Below are positions 19,901 through 30,230 of a stretch of 64,000 nucleotides of DNA, piece by piece. This DNA comes from Cyanophora paradoxa (lineage: Eukaryota; Glaucocystophyceae; Cyanophorales; Cyanophoraceae). The translations under genes and the position numbers were made by a program. The DNA is taken from the NCBI GenBank assembly GCA_004431415.1, contig QPMI01000056.1, forward strand, positions 124,001-188,000. Direction: 5' to 3'. The notes under the pieces are model-generated. The model was not told the DNA's origin. It worked only from the letters and a program-made list of their open reading frames with translations, and did no database searches. The number at the start of each line of letters is the position of its first letter. The stretch's first letter is position 1.

Positions 19901-21438
19901 CTAGGCACGAGCGCCCTTCCGAAGCTTAAGCTCACGCCACTAGATCAAGAGGGATCCTTCAGCGTAAGCTTTAAGTCAAGCCCGCGCGCGTGCGCGGCGC
20001 ACCGGTGGCCATGAAGGGGCAGCACTTGTGGCAGAGGTGGGGGCGGACGAGCCAGGGGAGGCCGGGGGGGTAGCTCTCGTTCCACTTCGCCTTGTAGCAG
20101 CAGTACGCTGCGGAAGGAGAATTCTAAGACTGGCGGGTCGGGCCGGCCGGAGGAGGAGGCGGGGCCCAGGAGGTGGCGCAGAGGGAGGTGGCGCGGGATC
20201 GGAGGCGGCGGCAGATTAATATAAAGAAGAAGAAGAAGGGTCGACGTCGGGCCGGCCGGCCGGCCGGCCGAAGCTTAAAGGTAGCAGGGGTACGCTGCGG
20301 AGGCGGAGGGAGGGGGCGGGGCCTAGGAGGCGGCCGGGGCCTAGGGAGGCCAAGTCCCTGGCCTTGTCCTGGCCGAGGCCTGGCCATGGGCCCAGGAGGA
20401 AAAGGAGGAGGACGCTAAGGAGGCGGAGGGAGGCGGGCGGGGCCAGGGCATGGGCCCTGGCCTGGGCCTGGGCCTAGGACGAGGCGGCGCCTTCTAGCAG
20501 CAGTAAGATGCGGCGGCGGCGGCGGCCGAGGCGGAGGCGGAGGGCGGGAAACAAGAAGAAAGCGGGCGGGCCGGGCCGGCCGGAGGCCCGGGCCCGGGCC
20601 GGGGGCTCAAGCACCTCCGAAGCCGCAGTACCTGAGGCCGCGATCAGATCAGATCAGATCAGACCAGACGGCGTGCGCCTTAGGTTACTAATTCGAACTA
20701 TAAGCTCAGAGCTGTTAGACGCTTAAGCTTTCTTGAGCTCAGTGCCCTTAGATTCGAATGCAAAACGCACCAGTCGCAGAGCTGGCCGCAGTTCATGGAG
20801 AGCGGCCACCACTGCGAGCGAAGGGATGGCCCAGGCGGATCAAATCAGCTTTAAAAGACCGGATCAAATCTTTATAGACTTTATATAAAGACTTTATTAA
20901 AGCGCTGTGGCAGCGCGCGGCCGCGGACGCAGACGCACCCGGTTGCCCATGGGGATCGGCGGGACGTGCGTCCAGATGCCGATGAGCTCCTCCCCTGCGG
21001 CCGTACGCGAGCCGCGATCAGGTCTATGTGCGATCGACTCGGCGACGTCGCGAAGGCGTGCGGACCGGGAAGGAACTGCTTCGGGGTGAGGCTGAACCTG
21101 GACGAGGACGAACGGGGCGTGAGCTCACACGCGCGTACGCAAGCAGCGGGCAACGCGTGGGGATCCGCTTGAGATCGGGCGGGGCGGGGCGGGCGGCTGC
21201 ACCGGTTTTCAAAGTCCGGAGCGGCGCGGGGATCCGTCCCCCATGTCGTGCTCCGCCTGCGTCGACGTCGGGGCATGCGGCGTCACGCTCAACGCTAAAG
21301 CTAACGATCGGAAGCGAGAGATCGAGAGATCGAGAGATCGACCCGCACGCAGCGGCCGCGCCACTTTTAGACCTATGGAAGATCGGGAGGGCGGGGAAGC
21401 GGGGCGCACAGCACTTCCGTGTCGCCGATCTTCGCCAT
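16945..21438 (-). CDS. Cys-rich protein of unknown family, multi-exon
   Basis: I do not recognise the family. A possible start at 21438 gives MAKIGDTE. Exons with clear splice sites then encode EELIGIWTHVPPIPMGN (about 20985), WWPLSMNCGQLCDW (20820), CCYKAKWNESYPPGLPW with HLCHKCCPF (20108-20006), ECYCPLFSLG (19690), IPTKRLCCLC (19590), WCRCVCWPKLWCCYKWSKG (19413-19327), IDELSLDKDMRDVEARVPFN (about 19060), a charged segment ending DLKDSHTLWRR (18912-18836), RYHVIRQNARSWAPMSMKV (about 18340), FVSKIVNGFMDVVDLAKSFG (18115), YDFYVSIEFFWC (17645), and a Pro/Gly-rich then Glu/Leu- and Arg-rich tail with its stop at 16945. The Trp/Cys clusters suggest a membrane-associated, possibly palmitoylated or metal-binding protein. 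Exon order is consistent; the 5' end is uncertain. Confidence 0.55.
18120..18168. repeat. Long poly-G run at an exon/intron edge
   Basis: About 27 consecutive G (with GGGGATGGG before them) lie just outside the FVSKIVNGFMDVV exon on the plus strand. On the gene's own strand this is a poly-C polypyrimidine tract next to the acceptor. Further G runs occur at 19068-19100. Confidence 0.7.
18582..18850. repeat. Three copies of an exon end inside and beside one intron
   Basis: An identical 21-base segment (starting GCGCCAGAGGGTGTGGG on the plus strand) lies at 18582-18602, 18720-18740 and 18830-18850. Only the last is the real exon end, encoding DSHTLWRR on the minus strand. The other two sit in the following intron with accompanying GCACTAGGAGC and AGATCTAAG repeats. 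Confidence 0.8.
20094..20513. repeat. Three diverged copies of an exon start in one long intron
   Basis: The sequence GTAGCAGCAGTACGCTGCGG, the acceptor and first codons of the CCYKAKWNES exon on the minus strand, is at 20094-20114. Diverged copies are at 20281-20301 and 20495-20513, each followed by the same GGCGGAGGGAGG-type purine-rich tract. Confidence 0.65.
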
Positions 21439-22081
21439 CGTGGCTTGCCGGCAACAGCTGCAGGCCTAGCTAGCTAGCTGCGGCTTCCGAAGTTCCTGAG
21501 AGCTGCAGGTTGCAGGCTGCAGGTGTCAGCTGCCAGCGAGAGTCCCCGCGAGACACGCCGTACGCGTGCTGGCGAAGCTCAAGGATGGGAGCTGTACGGT
21601 CTGTACTACAGTGTACCTCGCGATTCGCGAAGCCTACGCTTGCGTAACGCCGTCAGCGTACCGCCCAAACTTCAAGCTAAGGAAAGGCCCTAAGGGGGTA
21701 AGGCCCCGCTGAAGTTCCGGAAGCTCGCAGATCTAGATCTCCGGGATCCGGACGCGTGACGGAGCGCTCAGACGATCGCGATCGATCGGAGGGGTACAGT
21801 TTGCAAGGCCACCCGGGCTACCGTAATTATAATTGCCAGCACACCGGCCGGCGCGCGGGTGAAGGGATCGGGCGTCGAGTTCCACGAGTCAAGGACCGAG
21901 GATAAAGGGACCAGCCATGGAACCAGCGAGTCAAGGACCAGCGCACATTACGGTGGCAGCTGCGTGGTTCCCGAGGCACGTCATGTGCTTCACGCTGCCG
22001 CCTTGAGCCTCGGCGCCGTGCGCTCAGTACTCTAGCACCGCACAGCGCAGAAGCAAGCCCGGCCATTACAGTCCGAAGACC

Positions 22082-22125
<44 letters not shown>

Positions 22126-22413
22126 TCCGCACCACAACCAGTCGACTCGCCTAGTCTCGCGCCGCGCCGCCCCGGCCCGCAAGTACAGCAAAACAACCGC
22201 GGCAGCGCGGCCGCCCGCTGAGCCTGCAGCCTCGTCTCCTCGCCAGATAAGAGCGTATCCGAGTCCATCGCGTCCCGCGGTCGCAAGGTCCGTACATCGA
22301 GCTCTAAAAGAGAGAGCCCTGCGCATGCGGCCCCTCCCCGCGGCCCGCTTACGTTCCTCCGCGTTCGCGCAGGTCCGACTTCGAGCGCCCCTGAGCGGAT
22401 CCGGAGGCGGAGA
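21439..22413. other. Divergent intergenic region with a CAG microsatellite
   Basis: It separates the Cys-rich gene (-) from the GPI-protein gene (+). I see no gene. It holds palindromic hexamers (AGATCTAGATCT near 21730) and a (CAG)14 run at 22083-22125. The last 100 bases are probably the 5' leader of the gene starting at 22414. Confidence 0.6.
22083..22125. repeat. (CAG)14 microsatellite
   Basis: Fourteen uninterrupted CAG units lie about 290 bases upstream of the ATG at 22414. No conserved reading frame crosses it, so it is treated as non-coding. Confidence 0.9.
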
Positions 22414-24157
22414 ATGGCGCAGCACGCGCGCTCCTCGCTCGCCCTGGTCCTCGTCATCGCCCTCGCGGGCCTGGCGGCCGTCTCGGCCGGCGGGACGGGC
22501 GGCGGCAACGGGACCGGGAACGGCAATAGCCCCGCCAAGGACGCGGCCGTGCTGGCGCCCCGCGTGGATGCTAACGGGACCATCATCGCGTGCCCTATCT
22601 TCAAGGCGAAGCAGGTCCGAGCTTTACAAGTTACATTAGAGAGTCTCGACGAACTGAATGTTAGCTGAGATCGTGGCCGGGCACGGCAGGTCTCGTGGCG
22701 CAACTGCTCGGAGCAGCTGGGCCCCAAGCGCGAGTGCCGCGGCGCCGCCGGCTGCTTCGGCGCGAACGAGCCGGACCCCCGCCGCATCCAGGTCTCCGGC
22801 GACCGCAACGGTCCGCGGCGGCCCCGGTCTCCCCTAGCCCCTCTCAGCTGACTCTTAGCCAATTGCAACGCCCGGCAGGCACCGTGAACGGGACGTGCTC
22901 CTCCCGCGCCGCGAACCTCGCCACCGGCCGCCCCGTCCAGTGCGCCCCCCTTTCCGCCTGGCGGGACCCGCCCTTCCTCCTTTCTCGCCGCGTGGTTTGA
23001 TTGTTTTTTGTTTGCCCTCGCAGGTGCACGCTGCAGTGCGGTGGCAAGAAGTGCCCGCGGGGCCTCGGCTGGGCCTACGCATGCTCCAACAGTACCTGCG
23101 TCAAGGCCGGTGCGCCGTCTTCCCCGAGGCGCAGAGTCTCTGGCTCAGTGGGAGTCTCGTCTGACCCGCCCTCTGATTCGCAGAGAAGCTCTTCAACCTC
23201 CCGAACGACACGGCCTGCCCCGCCGCCGGCCAGTCCCGCCGCGACGCCTGCGGCCTCTGCGGCGGCAAGGGCCGCGACCTCGTGCGCCCGTACCCCCTCA
23301 GCTTCTCCCACCCCCCACCATCGCCCCCCCCCCCCGAACTTCGTTCGCAGTGCGGGCGGTGCCCTAAGAAGGGCCAGGCGGCCAACGCGACCTGCGATTT
23401 CCCCGCGGGGGCCCTCCCCATGGACGCCCTCGTGGCCCCGGGTACGACCGACGAGAACGTCACGCAGGCCCTCTCCGACCTCACCGGTACCCCCCCCCGC
23501 TCCCTCCGGTCCCCTTCGTTCGCACTGAATTTCGTTCGCAGGCGTGGACCCGTCCCTCTTCGCGGTGACGAGCCGCACCTCGTCCTCCTCGCGGCGCATG
23601 GGGCGGCACATGCGCCACCTCCCCGCGGCCCGCCGCTCGGCGCTGCAGGCGAGCCGCCCGGCCCGGGCGAGATGCTCTAGGCTCTGCGCGCTAGTTTCGA
23701 ACCTGCTAAGGCGCCTGCGATCGCAGGCGGGCGCCTCGGGCGACTCGATCGTCGTCGTGCTCCTCAGCGACGACCCCGCCACCCAGGCCCGCCCCCGCCC
23801 CCGCCCCCGCCCCCCGCCCCCGCCCACCTTCTTCGTCTGACGGCCTCGGGGGGGTACCCGCGCAGGAGCTGCTCCTCGAGGCGGCGGCCAGCGGCGCCGC
23901 CTCCGACGCCGGTGCGGCTCCCCTTGAGAACTCGTCAGGGACTCTTTCTGATCGGGGGCGGGCGGGGCGCAGGGCTCCTCGGCCTGCGGAGCCTGCTCGC
24001 GGTGGGCGCGGAGCTCCCCGCCGGCTACGACCCGCTCGACGCGGCCCTGGGCGGCGCCCCCAGCGCCGCCGCGCCGCTCGCCGGCCCGGGCCCCGCCTCC
24101 CTCCTCGGAGCCGTCCTCGCCCTCGCCCTCGCCCTCGCCGCCGGCCTCCTCGCCTAG
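22414..24157 (+). CDS. Secreted Cys-rich, N-glycosylated, probably GPI-anchored surface protein
   Basis: I do not recognise a named family. The start at 22414 gives a strong signal peptide (SLALVLVIALAGLAAVSA). Short exons then encode paired-Cys segments with many N-glycosylation sequons: NANGTI, WRNCSEQLG, CRGAAGCFG, TGTVNGTCSS, CGGKKCPRGLG with CSNSTC (about 23040), LPNDTACPAAGQ, RDACGLCGGKG (about 23250), CGRCPKKGQAANATCD (23351) and TDENVTQALSDLTG. The C-terminus is small-residue-rich and ends in a hydrophobic tail (LLGAVLALALALAAGLLA) directly before TAG at 24155-24157, as for a GPI signal. It probably sits at the cell surface or in the wall. A fragment of one exon is duplicated at 15860-15925. 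Confidence 0.72.
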
Positions 24158-24838
24158 GCAGTTTCCGCAGTGTACAGCAGTGCCGAATTCGATTCGAGAG
24201 CGAGGGGCCGCGAGGCGTCGAGGTCGAGGGCACAGGCCTGCATGGGCGGCGGGTGTCGGAGCCTGCAGCTGCGCCTGCTCTAGCTCTAGGAGCCGCTCGT
24301 GGAAAGAAGCTCGTGCATAAATAGATTAAGTTCAATATGCAATTACCTCGCCAAGACTCCCGCCCGCCATTGGCCAATTACCTCGCCAAGACTCCCAGGC
24401 TTTGTCCACAGCCATTGGGCTCCCAGTGTACAGCAGTGCCGAATTCGACGGCATCGACGGCAAGGCTGCAGGCCGGCTATCCTGGGCCTGGGGCTGTGCC
24501 TGGACCTGCACATGCGCATGCCGGCCGTGGCGAGAAGGAAGTCTCGAAGGGGAAAGTCTAGGGGGCGAAGCCCGGCCTTTCCGCTGATCCGAAGGGAGGG
24601 GACGCGGGGGCAGGGGCGGGCCGGGGTTAGGGGGCCAGCGCCTGGCCCCGTGCCCCCTCCCCCTCCCCACCCCCACCATCATATGGGGCCACGAGACCGG
24701 GTGCTAGACCCCTCACCAGCGCTAGCAACCCTGAGCTGACTCAGTGAGGTTCGCAGCCGGCCCTCAGGTTCACAGCATCAGGCAGCATAAATAGAATAAG
24801 ATAAATATACAATAATCTCGCCAGGACTCCCGCCCGCC
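24158..24838. other. Convergent intergenic region made of short repeats
   Basis: A 25-base sequence (containing TGTACAGCAGTGCCGAATTC) occurs exactly twice, at 24168-24192 and 24424-24448. A second family, GCATAAATAGA followed by CTCGCCA(A/G)GACTCCCGCC, occurs near 24306-24365, partly again at 24376-24400, and at about 24787-24836. The latter may lie in the 3' UTR of the next gene. No coding sequence is supported. Confidence 0.65.
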
Positions 24839-27116
24839 TCACAGGAGGGGCGCGCGCTCTGCATATACCCCCGCACCGCCCTCCAACACCGCCGCCTCGA
24901 GCCACGCCGACCCGTCCGCGAGGTCGCCGTACCCCTCCAGGGCCGCCCCGTCCTCCCCCGCCTCGGCGCCGGGGAGGGGTACGAGGTCCGAGGTCTCCTC
25001 CGCCCCCTCCGCCGTGTACGGCTGCACCTAAAAATACCGTGAGCGGCGAGGGGGGGTACGGTAAATAAATGAATCGAATTCGGGGCGTACAGCGCGATCG
25101 CCGCCGTCGGCGTCGTCGAGCTCCTTCCAGAAGCGGAGGCCGCGGAGGCAGGACCCGAAGCAGCCCTTGGGCGCCGGCGCCGCCGCGGGCCCGTTCCCGC
25201 CCCCGTTCCCGCTGCCGCTGCCGTCGTCGTCGGGAGGCGTCGTCGCGGTCCTGCGCTCGCCCTGCGCCGTGTAGTACTGCGATGCCGCGCGCTCGACGTC
25301 GGCGCAGCCGGCGCCTCCCAGGCCCCGCATCACTGGCGGCCGCGGTCAGCGAGTCAGTACCAGCGAGCCATGGCCGGCGCGGCCCTGGGCCGGAGGTGCC
25401 GGCGCCGGCGCGGCCGCGCGCGTCCTCCGGACGCCCGTAGACTTGGGACGGGGCGGGGCCCGTTCAGGGCGCACCGGCGTGCGAGTTCGCGAGCGCCATC
25501 GCTTCTTTCACCGCCTGCGAACGAAGCGGCCGGCCGGGCGGGCGGGCGCGGTACCCCCGTCAGCGAGGCGGCTTGAAAAGCGCTGCGTTCCGACCTTGAG
25601 CGTCTCGTTGCCTGCGACGGCGTTGGCGCTCAGGATGTTACCCCCCTTGCTCGCCGCCTCCTGCATCGCCGCCATGAACGCCTGCACCGAAAGAAAGACC
25701 GGCTCTGAGGGGGGGGGAGAGAGCGAGAAAGATCGGAAGGGGTGGGGTGGGATGGGGGGTACACCTTCTGCATGATCCGGGCGGCCTGAGTGTTCTCCTC
25801 GAGGATGGCGCGCCGAACGGAGTACCCCTTGAAGCTATCCATGCCCTCGTTGCACATTCCGTCCCTCGCGGGGTTCCAGAAATAGCCGTACCTAGGGACG
25901 GCGTCGGTTTCGAAGGGGGTACGCGAATGAGGGGGAATCGCGAACTCGGCGGGGTACGCGACGCTCTTCAGCACGTCTTCCCTGATCGGGGGCGGACCCC
26001 ACAGGTACCCCACAGGGCCGTCGCTCGGCTGTTCCGATACCCCCAAGCCCGCGTCAGGGGGTACGCATTCCGCAGCTGCAGTGCTGGGATACCGCGCACC
26101 GCGCCAAACGGGAGGCCATCGGATTCAGAGAGGGTACTGCGGCTCTCCGCGAGAGAGAGCTTCGACGAGGGTAAGCATGATTCACGGGGGGTGGGGGGGG
26201 GGTACGCGGACCGTCAGGCCGCCGTTGTTAGGGGCTGGCTTGGGGTCCACAACGGTCTGGTTGTCTGGCCGCACGTAGGACACGTGGGGGTCGAGCCCGC
26301 CGGAGATCTGCGGGGGGTACACGGCGAAAATCAGCTGCAGGGGTACGCGACCGAATCGGATTTCGCTACGCACGGCCTTTTGCTGGACCGGGACGGGTCT
26401 GCCGATGGGTTGGTTTGTGATGTCACGGCACTCGTACCCGTCGAGACCGCCCTTCGGCACCGCGGCGCCGGGGTACCTGCCGATATCGATCGCATCGAGT
26501 GCGCGGGCGCGGGCGGGCGGGGCCCGGGGCGGCGCCAGCGCGCCGTACCCCTTGTCGAGGGGGCAGCAGACGTGATCGTCGGACTTGTACACTCCGTCGG
26601 GCCCGCTCTTGTAGAGGGGTACAGCCTTGAAGACCTGACGGACGGGCGGGGGTACTGGTGAGCGGGCGCGGTCCGTTCGAAGAACTCGGGTACGAGAAAT
26701 CGGAGGAACGGGCGCACGTGGTATACGGTCCCGGCTCCTGGGTTCTTGGCGTCGTTGAAGAACGGGTCCGGTAGCGGGGGGCAGACCTTGGCGAGCTTCG
26801 AATTCGAAGCCCCGCGGGCTCCTGTGGCCTTGAGCGGCTGCTTGCCCTGCGTGCGAAAAGCACAGTTTAGGCCGCGCGCGTGCGGGTGTGCGCGGGGCCC
26901 GGCGCGCGCGCGCTGGCCCTGGCGACCGTCGGACGCCTGCCAGCGTGGCAGCCTGGGCGCTGGCCATGGAGCGGGCCGGACCCGGGGTCCGGGCAGAGCT
27001 AAGATCAGATCTAGGAGTCGCGAACGGACCTTATCAGCGCGGCCGCGGCCGCGGGGCGACGGCGACGGTGACCGCGACCGCAATGTTGGCGCGCCGCCGA
27101 ACCGTGGGCTGTCCAT
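24839..27116 (-). CDS. Unrecognised multi-exon protein with many GTACCCC introns
   Basis: I do not recognise the family. In order on the minus strand, exons encode LPDPFFNDAKNPGAGTVYH (about 26780-26720), VFKAVPLYKSGPDGVYK with DDHVCCPLDKG (26630-26550), GGLDGYECRDITNQPIG (26470-26377), ISGGLDPHVSYVRPDNQ (26307-26210), YGYFWNPARDGMCNEGMDS (about 25890), AILEENTQAARIMQK (25810-25769), AFMAAMQEAASKGGNILSA (about 25690), then GCADVERAASQYYTAQGE and KGCFGSCLRGLRFWKELDD (25325-25090), and an acidic tail with its stop at 24839-24841. Introns are short and most contain GTACCCC; the one at 26308-26376 has a GC donor. The start at 27116 is a guess. Part of the C-terminal region is duplicated at about 37757-37950. 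Confidence 0.55.
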
Positions 27117-27407
27117 GCAGACGCTCTGTGGTGAAAGTGATGCTCCGGAGCCCGAATGAGCCTCGAACGAGCCCGGGCTGCAGCTGCCTGCGCGTCAACG
27201 TCGCGTCGACGTCGGTCAGGTCAGCCCAACAGGCCTAGAGCGGCGGGCGCGCGGCCCGGCGCAGCGGCTCATTGGGAATATAACGGTGTGCGTTGCGTAC
27301 CTCGGGAGAGCGCTGCGATGAGGCCGAACTTCAACGCCCGCTCGAAGTCGTACCCCGGCTGGACGAGTCCCCCCGGCGACTCAGCGAGTCCTCAGCCGCC
27401 GATATCG

Positions 27408-29280
27408 ATGGCGGACGACGAGTGGGTCCGGTTCACGCGCGTGAGCGCCGAGGCGCCCGAGGGCGTCGAGCTCCAGGGCGCCGCCTTCGCCTTCAAGAAT
27501 GAGTCGAATGGCCACGCGACGATCGGCATCGTCGGCGGCCGCACGCGCGACCTCCGGGTGCGAGGGCGCGGCGATGCGCGCGTCCGGCCTCGCCTCCGGC
27601 GCTCCGCTCCCCGGCTGACGTGCGGCGCGGGCGGGGGCTCAGCTGCTGGACGTGCAGACGCAGGAGTGGCGCATTCGGCGGCAGAAGAAGCGGCAGGCGC
27701 CCGAGGCGGACGGGGAGGGCTCCGCGGCGGCCGCCGCGCCCCCGCCGCCGGCGTCGGACTGGCCGCCGGCGCTCGACCACGCGACCGTCGTCGTGCACGC
27801 GTGCCCGGAGCCCGTCGGGTGCGCCCCGGAGCCCTCTTCGCGCCTCTCCGCTTGGCGCCCGACGCGGCGCGGCGCGCGCGGGGCCCGCGGCAGGCCCTGC
27901 GCCTTCCTGTACGGCGGCGTGGGGGAGGACACGAAGCTCGGCGACGTCTGGCGCCTCTCGTGCGCACCGCTACGCCCGAGCTCGAAGCTTCGAATTCGAA
28001 TCTGACGAGCCGCCCGCTCGCCCGCCCGCAGGCTCCGCACGCTGCAGTGGACGCGCGTTTACCAGCACCACGAGCGGGCGGCCGCTGCCGGCGCGGGCGG
28101 CGCCGCGCCGGCGCCCGAGGGCCGCTCCAGGCAACCCGCGGCCCCTCCTCGAGCCCGCGCCCGCGCCCGCCGCTGAGGCGCCCGGCCTGCGGCAGGCACG
28201 CGGCGGCGGTGAGGGGGGACGAGATGCTCGTGTACGGGGGCGGCGGCGCCGCGGGGGGGAACCTCGCCGACCTCTGGGTACCCCCCTCCCTCCCCTCCCC
28301 GCCCGCTTCGTTTGCGCCTCTCATCTGGCCCAGGCGTTCCACCTGGTGGACCACAAGTGGCGGCTGGTGGCGGCGTACCCCGCGGGCGCTTCGGACCCAG
28401 AGGCCCCGCCCCCCTGCGAGGACCCCGCCATGTGGTGCGCTGTACCACCCGCTCGGCTCCCGTCGCCCTCAATCTGAAATCTTCCTTTTTCAGGGTATCC
28501 CGGGACGGCAACCTCGTCTTCGTTCTCGGGGGCGACGAGGACGCCGAGGTGCCGTACCCCCCTCCCGTCCGCCCTTCCACTTCTTCCCTCTGACGGGGGG
28601 TACAGGGCCCCGGGGCGAAGCTGCCGCGGTTCCACTGCTACTCGTTCAAGCGGCTCCGCTGGCGGCGCCTCCTCTCAGACCCCGGCGCCCTCGGCAAGCT
28701 CCGCGCCCGCGGCGAGGCGCGCCCGTACCCCCTTTGGTCCATTTCAGTTCGACGTACCCCCCTCGCCTCTGAGGCTGCACGCCCCAGGTTTCCTACGGGA
28801 CGGTGGGGGGCCGGCACCTGCTCTGGGGCGGGCGTACCCCCCCGGAGCACTTCCACAAGGACGCGTACGAGCTCTGCGTTCGAGTACGCGATTCCCTGAC
28901 CCCGGAACCCTGGTACCCCCGGCCTCCGTGATGCGTACCCCCGCAGCCGAAGCCGAGCGGGGCGAGCGACATCTTCTGGCGGCCCCTGAACTGTTCCGGT
29001 CGTGTACCCCCCGCTCGTGTGCGCCCCGACTGCAGTCTCGTACCCCTTCCCGAAGTCACGCGAGAGGTACGGCAGGCCCTGGCGCGCGTGGCGGTCGTAC
29101 CCGGGCCCCGCGGCGCGGCGTACTTCGTCGGCGGGTGCCCTGTACCCCTCTCCCCAAGCCAAGCCAGTACCCGTCTCACACTGACGTACCCCCCACTCTC
29201 CCAGGTACGCAGCGGACGAGGGGGATCGCGTCGACTTTGCGGACGTGTACGAGATCGGAGTGGCCGCGCTCGCCCCGTGA
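27408..29280 (+). CDS. Kelch-repeat beta-propeller protein
   Basis: The start at 27408 gives MADDEWVRFTRVSAEAPEG. Kelch blades are recognised by glycine-pair and downstream Trp motifs: HATIGIVGGRTRDLR with LLDVQTQEWR, FLYGGVGEDTKLGDVWRL (about 27905), MLVYGGGGAAGGNLADLW (28224-28277), FHLVDHKWRLVAAYP, LVFVLGGDEDAE (28513-28548), FHCYSFKRLRWRRL, HLLWGG with DAYELCVR (28815-28880), and a last exon ending FADVYEIGVAALAP then TGA at 29278. Such propellers are binding scaffolds, often ubiquitin-ligase adaptors; no BTB, BACK or F-box is visible, so the partner is unknown. Introns are 55-75 bases and almost all start near GTACCCC. The intron at 28549-28605 has inverted GTACCCCCC arms, and that at 28717-28787 has a GC donor. 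Confidence 0.82.
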
Positions 29281-30230
29281 GTCTTAAGGAGCTAGGCCTT
29301 GCAATGGAGCGATGTGAGCGAATTCAATCATTCGTCTTGGGGGCGCCGGCGAGTAAGACCTTCACTTCTACTGCTGCGGCAGTAGTGCCGCAGTACTAGG
29401 TGCTACTGCGCATGCTGCAGTACTAGTAGGGCCGGCTGAGTGGGCCCGGCTGAGTGGGCGGCCGCGGGCCCATCGATATCCGCCCTCCAGATCCGATTTT
29501 TTGAGAGCTGCATCTGGGCGGCGGCCCCGCCGGCGGGACGGCGCCGGGGCGGCGGGGCCGCCGGCGCGCCGCCCCGCCGAACTCGGGCTGCAGTCGGGCG
29601 CCAGCGACGGACACAGACTCTGTCACAGTGTCACAGAGGAGTCTGAGAGGACTCTGAGAGGAGCCTCCGAGGAGGTGGGGGGGTAGGGGCCCCGCCGGGC
29701 CGGGCCCGTAGGGCCCGGTAGGCGCGCGCGCCAATGAATCGGCCATGAGCCGATTCATGATCGCCGTTGATCTATGGGCCGACGACGGCCCGACGTGTAC
29801 GTATAGTAGTCGTATACTAGTACCGTGACACAACCGTCCTACGGTCACACGGTGTGAGGCCGGGTGAGGGCCGTGACGGCCCGTGAGGCTCGGTGACTCG
29901 CCGAGTCGACGGTGAGTCCGGGTCCGGGAGGCTCCCCGAGCTCGCGATGTCGGGATTCGGGAACTTGGGAACCGTGAACCGGTACCAGGCTTCAAGCCTT
30001 CAACCAGCTGCAACTAGCCTGCAAGCCTGCAATTGCAACGCCGCGGCGTCTCATCGATATCAGCCAGCAGCTGCAGCAGCCTGCTGATCGGATCATCGGA
30101 TCTAGATTCTGGACCAGCGGCGCGCGCGCGCGCCTTCTGCAGCTTCAGTAGACCGGACCCGCGGCCGATGGCTCGATGGACGCGGGCCCAAACGCGTCCG
30201 CGCGCTCGGGCGCGTGTAACGGCCATATGC
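29281..30230. other. Intergenic region with hairpins
   Basis: I see no supported gene. It contains an 8-bp stem with 4-base loop at 29374-29393 (CTGCGGCA/TGCCGCAG) followed by several CAGTACTAG motifs, and an AGTCTGAGAGGACTCTGAGAGG repeat block near 29640-29665. Confidence 0.6.

Noticed and set aside
21827-22135. Minus-strand frame with poly-Cys from the CAG repeat, and alternative polyGln or polyAla frames
   Set aside because: No flanking conserved coding sequence; the frame is open only because of the repeat.
28717-28787. A six-base microexon (TTCGAC) in the kelch gene
   Set aside because: A single GC-AG intron across the interval keeps the frame and joins the conserved kelch residues more simply.
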